DNA of 64,000 nt from SHVO01 sp050246995 (lineage in GTDB: Bacteria; Pseudomonadota; Alphaproteobacteria; Rhodospirillales; Rhodospirillaceae). A program made the position numbers and the translations under genes. Positions 59,744-64,000 of the stretch are shown here, one piece after another. The DNA is taken from the NCBI GenBank assembly GCA_050246995.1, contig JBFWVA010000001.1, forward strand, positions 124,001 to 188,000. Reading direction: 5' to 3'. Every line of letters starts with the position of its first letter. The first letter of the stretch is position 1. The notes beneath the pieces were generated by a model. It was not told the origin of the DNA. It searched no databases and saw only the letters and a program-made list of their open reading frames with translations.

Positions 59744-60295
59744 ATGCGTAGCAAGTTCCTTCTGTTCCCCGCCGCCATCATCGCCACGGCCGGCGCCGTG
59801 CAACCCGCGTTCGCGGGCGCCCAGTACCTCACGGCGGAACAGGCGCAAGGGTTGCTGTTTCCCAAGGGCACGACCTTCACCGAGGACTTCCGCCTGCTGA
59901 CCGACAAGCAGATGCGCGATATCCGCGAGTTCAGCGGCATCGAACTGCGGGACCGCAAAGTGCGCGCGTGGCGCGCCTCGAACGGCGACTGGTTCTTCGT
60001 GGACCATGTGCTCGGCAAGGACGACACGGTGTATTACGGCCTCGCCCTCAGCCCCAAAGGCGAAGTGAAGGGCATCGAGGTCATGGAATGCTGGGAGCTT
60101 TACTCTAAGGTCCGCCTGCCGGAATGGCGCGCGCAGTTCAAAGGCAAAAAGGACGGCGAGCTGCGCATCAAGGGTGACATCGAGTACATCACCGGCGTGA
60201 CCCTTTCGTCCAAGCACATCACCGAAGGCGTGATCCGCATGCTTTCGACTTATACCCTCGTCTTCTCAGACCAGGCGACGACCGCCGGCAACTAG
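59744..60295 (+). CDS. exported FMN-binding domain protein (ApbE substrate)
   Basis: The 183-residue protein has a signal peptide ending in Ala-Phe-Ala (about residue 24) and an FMN_bind-like domain. The C-terminal part contains YITGVTLSSKHITEGVIRML; the Thr-Gly-Val-Thr-x-Ser run corresponds to the flavinylation motif (S/T)GA(T/S)x(T/S) of NqrC, RnfG and related proteins, with Val in place of Ala. FMN is thus likely linked to the second Thr by the ApbE encoded two genes upstream. An electron relay outside the inner membrane, fed by the four-helix protein, is the simplest role. Confidence 0.83.
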   Translation: MRSKFLLFPAAIIATAGAVQPAFAGAQYLTAEQAQGLLFPKGTTFTEDFRLLTDKQMRDIREFSGIELRDRKVRAWRASNGDWFFVDHVLGKDDTVYYGLALSPKGEVKGIEVMECWELYSKVRLPEWRAQFKGKKDGELRIKGDIEYITGVTLSSKHITEGVIRMLSTYTLVFSDQATTAGN

Positions 60296-60429
60296 CCGCC
60301 CGCTCCATCTTCCGGGGCCGGCCAAGCGGGTCATGCGCACAGTTTCGCCATAGTCGGTTGTTTTTCGTCCTAATGTCGCCTTGAAGGCCTGCGAAGGTCC
60401 GCTCCCTGACGATTCTTTGGGGGCGTCCC

Positions 60430-60597
60430 ATGAAATATATCGCCGTCCTGCTTGTAGGACTTTTCCTGGCCTTTTATGCGCCGGATGCGCGCACGCATGG
60501 GCTCATCGGTCTGATGACCGCCGCGGTGATCATCAATGCCGTGATCGACGACATGCAGTCGTATCGCCGCAGATATTCCGCGTATCGTCAGCGATAA
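60430..60597 (+). CDS. small hypothetical membrane protein
   Basis: The 55-residue product MKYIAVLLVGLFLAFYAPDA... has one N-terminal hydrophobic stretch (about 3-17), a second short hydrophobic stretch (GLIGLMTAAVIINAVID) and a basic C-terminus (QSYRRRYSAYRQR). GGGGGCG lies just upstream of the ATG. No family recognised. It is preceded by 134 nt of noncoding DNA after the FMN-binding gene, so it may have its own promoter. Confidence 0.55.
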   Translation: MKYIAVLLVGLFLAFYAPDARTHGLIGLMTAAVIINAVIDDMQSYRRRYSAYRQR

Positions 60598-60754
60598 CCG
60601 GCCCGCGCGTGAAGCGAAGCGCACGATGCGCACGCGCGCCGCGCTTATCACTTTTTAAGCCGCGCCGGAATATTGACACTTTTTAACGTCATGCCTTGTC
60701 GGAACGTGGCGTAATGAACTTCGAAGACGCCGATGACGGAAGGGGGAATCTCCG

Positions 60755-61600
60755 ATGCATGTTTTGAAACTTCTCCCACTTGCGGGTGTATGCCTCCTCA
60801 CGCTGGGCGGGTGCGCGAGCAACGCGTTCTCGCCGAACACCTACTCCAGCAACGCCGTGCAGCTCGCCAATAAGGTCGAGCAAGGCACCATCATCGGCTA
60901 CCGCGAAGTCAAGATCAGCGCCAACGGCACCGTCGGCACCGTGACCGGCGGCGCGGTCGGCGGCGTGCTTGGCGCCGAATACGCCAACTCGGCCCTGGTT
61001 GCGGTCGGCGGCACGACCATCGGCGGCATGCTCGGCAACGCCCTGGAACATGCCGCGCGCGATACGACCGGGTGGGAATACATCATCCGCAAAGAGAACG
61101 GCGACATGTTGTCGGTGACGCAGCGCGAAGCCGCGCCGCTCGGCCTCGCGCAGCGCGTCCTCGTGATCATGGGCCCGCAGGCCCGCGTGGTGCCCGATTA
61201 CTCCGTGCCGCAGGACCCGAAGATGGCGGCGGCGCCGGCCGAGGAAAAGAAAGACGAGAAGAAAGAAGCCAAGGCCGAGCCGGTGAAGGTGGAAGTTGTT
61301 CTGTCGCTTCCGCCGGGCGTGACCGTCCAGCCGAAGACCGACGACGTGAAGGTGGTGGCCAAGGCGGAAGAACCGCCGCCGGCGCTGCGTCCCGAGCCTT
61401 TGGAAGAAAACATCCTGAACGCGGTGACCATGCAGATCCCGTTGGCCGAGGTGCTGATGGATAAGCCGCCCGCTGTTGCCGCGCCGGCCGCCGAACTTGC
61501 CTCCGAACCCGAACCGGCGGCGGAAACCGCGGCTTCGGAGCCAGTCGCAGAACCCGTGGCGGAAGCCTCAACAGCGCCGGCGGCGCCGCCGAGCCGATAA
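60755..61600 (+). CDS. SlyB/Pcp-like outer-membrane lipoprotein with Pro/Ala-rich extension
   Basis: The 281-residue lipoprotein has a signal with lipobox LGGC (Cys20). The SlyB/glycine-zipper 2TM domain is at about 60-110: GTVGTVTGGAVGGVLGAEYA and VGGTTIGGMLGNALEHAA. A short conserved strand region (WEYIIRKENGDMLSVTQ) follows. The last 130 residues are an Ala/Pro/Glu/Lys-rich extension not present in SlyB, possibly spanning the periplasm. The role is in outer-membrane structure or stress. The gene ends just before a strong inverted repeat. Confidence 0.83.
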   Translation: MHVLKLLPLAGVCLLTLGGCASNAFSPNTYSSNAVQLANKVEQGTIIGYREVKISANGTVGTVTGGAVGGVLGAEYANSALVAVGGTTIGGMLGNALEHAARDTTGWEYIIRKENGDMLSVTQREAAPLGLAQRVLVIMGPQARVVPDYSVPQDPKMAAAPAEEKKDEKKEAKAEPVKVEVVLSLPPGVTVQPKTDDVKVVAKAEEPPPALRPEPLEENILNAVTMQIPLAEVLMDKPPAVAAPAAELASEPEPAAETAASEPVAEPVAEASTAPAAPPSR

Positions 61601-61631
61601 CGCATAGCTCATCGCTGCAGCTATGCGTTAT
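61597..61631. terminator. hairpin at the end of the SlyB-like gene
   Basis: Perfect 13-bp arms (ATAACGCATAGCT at 61597-61609 and complement at 61619-61631) with a 9-nt loop. The first arm includes the stop codon. A terminator or mRNA 3'-end stabiliser is likely; there is no T-tract. Confidence 0.65.
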
Positions 61632-62139
61632 GGCGCGCGTTGAAGCGACACCCTGCGACACGCGACACTTTCTAAATCGCACAAGGCGGTGAAGGACTTA
61701 GCCGCTTTTGAGCGCACGCGACACCTGCGCGACACTTTGCGACGGGCAAGGCGTTTTGGCATAGATCGAACGCGAGCCATGCGTCCACGTTCGATATTCA
61801 GGCGCGGACGCGCCGATACTTCACACTGATTCACAATGTCAAAGATCCGCCTTCGCCGCTACGCGGCTTCGGCGCGACAAGGCCCGCATTGCGCAGAGCC
61901 CATCTCGCATTATGATGCGCTCGCGCCCGATTTTTCGTCGAGCGAAATTTGCGCTGATGTCAAATTTAATGATTCGAAAAATCGGATATGTGCCTTGGCG
62001 AGTCGTTGCCCTCAGGGTCCCTTCCTAGGTCGCGCCAAAAATAGCATTACGGCCGAGGCGCTTTCGCGCCGGAACAATATGCCTCATGCGTGATTTTAGG
62101 GGAGAGCTCGGCCGCAGACATCCGTTGAGGGACAGGCCC
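61632..62139. other. 508-base intergenic region with GCGACAC repeats and a nested inverted repeat
   Basis: No gene is supported here. The heptamer GCGACAC occurs five times between 61645 and 61735 (starts 61645, 61655, 61662, 61718, 61729). A symmetric nested inverted repeat lies at 61927-61985. The later part is AT-richer than the genes and should hold the promoter of the DUF305 gene at 62140. An 85-codon frame at 61836-62093 was rejected. Confidence 0.5.
61927..61985. promoter_or_regulatory. nested inverted repeat upstream of the DUF305 gene
   Basis: Outer 11-bp arms CCGATTTTTCG (61927-61937) and CGAAAAATCGG (61975-61985) enclose inner 7-bp arms AAATTTG (61945-61951) and CAAATTT (61961-61967), with 7 nt between arms on each side and a 9-nt loop. 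It may be a cruciform operator site or a structured RNA leader. Confidence 0.45.
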
Positions 62140-62631
62140 ATGAGTTATGCCAGATTTGGGGCGATGGTCCTCGTCTCTACGGCCATGATGTACGTATTGA
62201 TGTACTTAAACACGTACACGCTCGACCACGTTTTCTTCAGCCAGACGCGCGCCTGGATGGCCGTAATCATGGGCGCCGCAATGGCCGCCGTCATGATCTT
62301 ATTCATGTGGAGCATGTACGAAAACAAGCGTGCCAATACCCTCATCGTCGCTGGCAGCGCTCTCGGATTTGTCCTCGCTCTATGGCTGGTGCGAAGCCAA
62401 GCGAGCGTGGACGACATCTCCTACATGAAAGCCATGATCCCCCATCACTCTATCGCGATTATGACCAGTACGCGCGCGCACATCCGCGATCCCAGGGTGC
62501 GAGACCTCGCGGACGGCATTATTGAGGCGCAGGTCCGGGAGATCGGTGAAATGAAAGCGTTAATCAACAGCCTCGAAGAGTCGACGCCGCACGACGCTTC
62601 TGGAACGCCCGTCCGGCCCGCAGATCCATAG
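62140..62631 (+). CDS. DUF305-like membrane protein
   Basis: The 163-residue protein has three membrane helices (about 5-25, 38-58, 65-83) and a C-terminal DUF305 domain with YMKAMIPHHSIAIMTSTRAH (His-His pair at about 108-109) and ADGIIEAQVREIGEMKALI. DUF305 domains with this His-His pattern are linked to metals such as copper. The start at 62140 follows GAGGGACAGG. It converges with chrA, which suggests a metal or oxyanion stress neighbourhood, but no metal specificity is shown by the sequence. Confidence 0.85.
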   Translation: MSYARFGAMVLVSTAMMYVLMYLNTYTLDHVFFSQTRAWMAVIMGAAMAAVMILFMWSMYENKRANTLIVAGSALGFVLALWLVRSQASVDDISYMKAMIPHHSIAIMTSTRAHIRDPRVRDLADGIIEAQVREIGEMKALINSLEESTPHDASGTPVRPADP

Positions 62632-62655
62632 CGGCCGTGAACCGGCCACGGATTC

Positions 62656-63858
62656 CTAAATGAAAGCGGCGCCAGAGGCCGCCGCCGCGCCGAGGGCGAC
62701 GATCAGCCATGACGGCCAGCGGACAATCACCAAGAGGATCAATAGGACCACCGCGATGGCGGCGTCCATGCCGCTGGTGATACCGGTGGGGACGATGAGA
62801 GTGGCGAAGGCGGCTGCAAGCAACCCTACGACGGCGGCATTAATCCCCTGCAAGACGGCGCGCGCGGCACGGTGACGGCGCAGGTCATTCCAGAACGGCA
62901 GCACACCGATGATGAGCAGGAACGACGGGAGGAAAATCGCGAGGATGCAGATAAGCGCACCCCAGCCGCCCGCGATCGCCGCGCCGAGGAAAGCCGCGAA
63001 GGTGAACAACGGACCGGGCACGGCCTGGGCCGCGCCGTAGCCGGCGAGGAACATCTGAGGGTCGATCAAGCCCGGCGGGATGACTTCGCGCTCGAGCAAC
63101 GGCAGCACGACATGGCCGCCACCGAACACCAGCGCACCCGCGCGGTAAAAGCTGTCGAACAGCCGGACAAAGAGGCCCTCCGACGAGGCGGCGAGCGGGA
63201 GCGCGGCGAGCAGCGCGAAGAACAGGACAAGCGCGAGGATCGACGCCGGTTTCGGGAGCGCGGCGGGAAGATCCGGGAGCGCCGCCCCGGGCGCGGGTTT
63301 CAGGATCAGGCCGCCGAGGAGTCCGCCAAGAACGATGGCGCCGACCTGACCGAGCGCGGTGGGCATGAAGATGGCGACCGCCGCGGCGAGAACGGCGAAG
63401 ACGATGCGGGGCATATCCGGGCACAGGCTGCGGCACATCCCGATGATGGCCTGGGCCACGACAGCGACGGCGGCGATCTTGAGACCGTGCAGCCAGGGCG
63501 CGTGCGCGAGATCGCCCAAAGCGGCCGCGCCGTAAGCAAAGCCGGCGAGCAGAAGCGCCGACGGCAGCGTGAACCCGAGCCAGGCGGCCAGCGCCCCCGG
63601 AAGGCGTGCGCGCGTGAGGCCGATCATCATGCCGGTCTGGCTGCTGGCCGGGCCGGGCAGGAACTGGCACAGGGCCACGATCTCCGCGTAGGCGGCGGCG
63701 CTCAGCCATTTGCGGCGGGCGACGAATTCCTCGTTGAAATAGCCAAGGTGCGCCACCGGCCCCCCGAAAGAGGTGAGGCCAAGTTTCAGGAAAACGAGAA
63801 AGACCTCAAACGCGGAGAAGCGTGTCTCGGGCTGTGCGGCGGAAATAGAATCGGTCAT
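62656..63858 (-). CDS. chrA: chromate transporter family protein ChrA
   Basis: This 400-residue protein has two CHR domains. The first (about 15-190) starts FLVFLKLGLTSFGGPVAHLG with the FGGP motif and FLPGPASSQTGMMIGLTRA. The second (about 215-395) has RAGALVFGGGHVVLPLLERE and YGAAQAVPGPLFTFAAFLGA. About ten membrane helices. It exports chromate (or another oxyanion) by the long-chain CHR type. No chrB regulator or SOD-like chrC is next to it. A hairpin and a palindromic element lie upstream (63908-63997). Confidence 0.92.
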   Translation of the reverse strand: MTDSISAAQPETRFSAFEVFLVFLKLGLTSFGGPVAHLGYFNEEFVARRKWLSAAAYAEIVALCQFLPGPASSQTGMMIGLTRARLPGALAAWLGFTLPSALLLAGFAYGAAALGDLAHAPWLHGLKIAAVAVVAQAIIGMCRSLCPDMPRIVFAVLAAAVAIFMPTALGQVGAIVLGGLLGGLILKPAPGAALPDLPAALPKPASILALVLFFALLAALPLAASSEGLFVRLFDSFYRAGALVFGGGHVVLPLLEREVIPPGLIDPQMFLAGYGAAQAVPGPLFTFAAFLGAAIAGGWGALICILAIFLPSFLLIIGVLPFWNDLRRHRAARAVLQGINAAVVGLLAAAFATLIVPTGITSGMDAAIAVVLLILLVIVRWPSWLIVALGAAAASGAAFI

Positions 63859-63907
63859 AGCCGATCTTACGGGGTCGCCGGGACTTTCGGCGTGAATAAT
63901 TTTGGCC

Positions 63908-63934
63908 GGCTTGATCCGAGAATCGGATCAAGCC
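63908..63934. terminator. 11-bp hairpin upstream of chrA
   Basis: GGCTTGATCCG at 63908-63918 and its complement at 63924-63934 have a 5-nt loop (AGAAT), followed by TGATTCTTT on the plus strand. It may be a terminator of a gene beyond the window or the first half of the compound palindrome that continues to 63997. Confidence 0.45.
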
Positions 63935-63949
63935 TGATTCTTTAGGATT

Positions 63950-63997
63950 GGCCGCGATTGGCCGCAAAACCGGTGCCCACTTTTGCTAATCGCGGCC
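63950..63997. repeat. intergenic palindromic element, copy 3
   Basis: Outer arms GGCCGCGATTGGC and GCTAATCGCGGCC (one wobble) enclose GCAAAA/TTTTGC and the core AAAACCGGTGCCCACTTTT. The core matches the element at 48950 (AAAACCGGCATCCACTTTT) at most positions. Confidence 0.7.
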
Positions 63998-64000
63998 AGA

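Noticed and set aside
61836..62093. 85-codon frame in the 61.6-62.1 kb gap
   Set aside because: No ribosome-binding site, no domain, and it crosses the nested inverted repeat; base composition is noncoding-like.

Overview
The window is GC-rich chromosomal DNA from an alphaproteobacterium. The marker families that point there are a ChvG/ChvI two-component pair, DUF2125 and DUF4169 proteins, a short CHCC zinc-finger protein, an alphaproteobacterial PAS_5 protein, and the neighbouring hisC-tyrA and metX-metW pairs. No rRNA, CRISPR array, phage module or insertion sequence was seen. One tRNA gene, tRNA-Arg(CCG), is present. A genus cannot be fixed from the sequence alone. Gene starts were chosen from ribosome-binding sites, signal sequences and family alignment remembered by eye, so several are shorter than the longest open frame.

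Regions. 1-13.6 kb is mostly housekeeping: the end of a DHA2-type exporter, a methyltransferase, an AI-2E-family permease, a Tat-exported HiPIP, a UDP-sugar dehydrogenase, membrane proteins including MarC, then DUF2125, a GST, tyrA-hisC, metX-metW and a methyltransferase. 13.7-33.2 kb is a nearly complete type IV pilus/MSHA-like machine in two convergent arms. The plus arm has a minor pilin, a lytic transglycosylase with TPR-like repeats, PilT and PilU. The minus arm has a TPR MshN-like protein, an ExeA/MshM-like ATPase, prepilin peptidase, a secretin lipoprotein, an ABC permease, a hypothetical protein, a major pilin, an atypical Gln5 pseudopilin, a MshE/PilB ATPase, a PilC platform protein, a PilM-PilN fusion, PilO-like and PilP-like proteins, and an ABC ATPase. 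The two arms meet with overlapping stop codons at 18074-18077.

33.4-40.5 kb holds three TPR-containing O-GlcNAc-transferase-like (GT41) genes plus a small methyltransferase and a short unknown protein. The last two GT41 genes share a 1,121-bp apparently identical block (36442-37562 and 38516-39636), which is a mosaic left by recent duplication or gene conversion. 40.6-47.6 kb is an envelope and glycan neighbourhood: DUF4399, a FkbM-like protein of lower GC, a YdjM-like membrane protein, TVP38, a methyltransferase, a GT39-like transferase, a repeat-containing membrane protein and a PAS protein. 47.8-63.9 kb contains tRNA-Arg, a lipase-like lipoprotein, an ABC ATPase, a CHCC zinc-finger protein, polA, a TPR protein, chvI-chvG-DUF4169, a PaiB-like protein, an ApbE / membrane protein / FMN-binding protein set, a SlyB-like lipoprotein, a DUF305 membrane protein and ChrA.

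The best candidate for an underdescribed system is the pilus locus. It is an MSHA-type machine with its own retraction motors, an assembly ATPase carrying a c-di-GMP-binding-type MshEN domain, a fused PilM-PilN, an ABC transporter split across the operon (compare pilGHI of Myxococcus xanthus), and an adjacent array of GT41 transferases that could glycosylate its Ser/Thr-rich pilin. The last link is inference. A second candidate is the extracytoplasmic flavin set at 58.3-60.3 kb. Three copies of a related palindromic intergenic element lie at 48950, 50283 and 63950.
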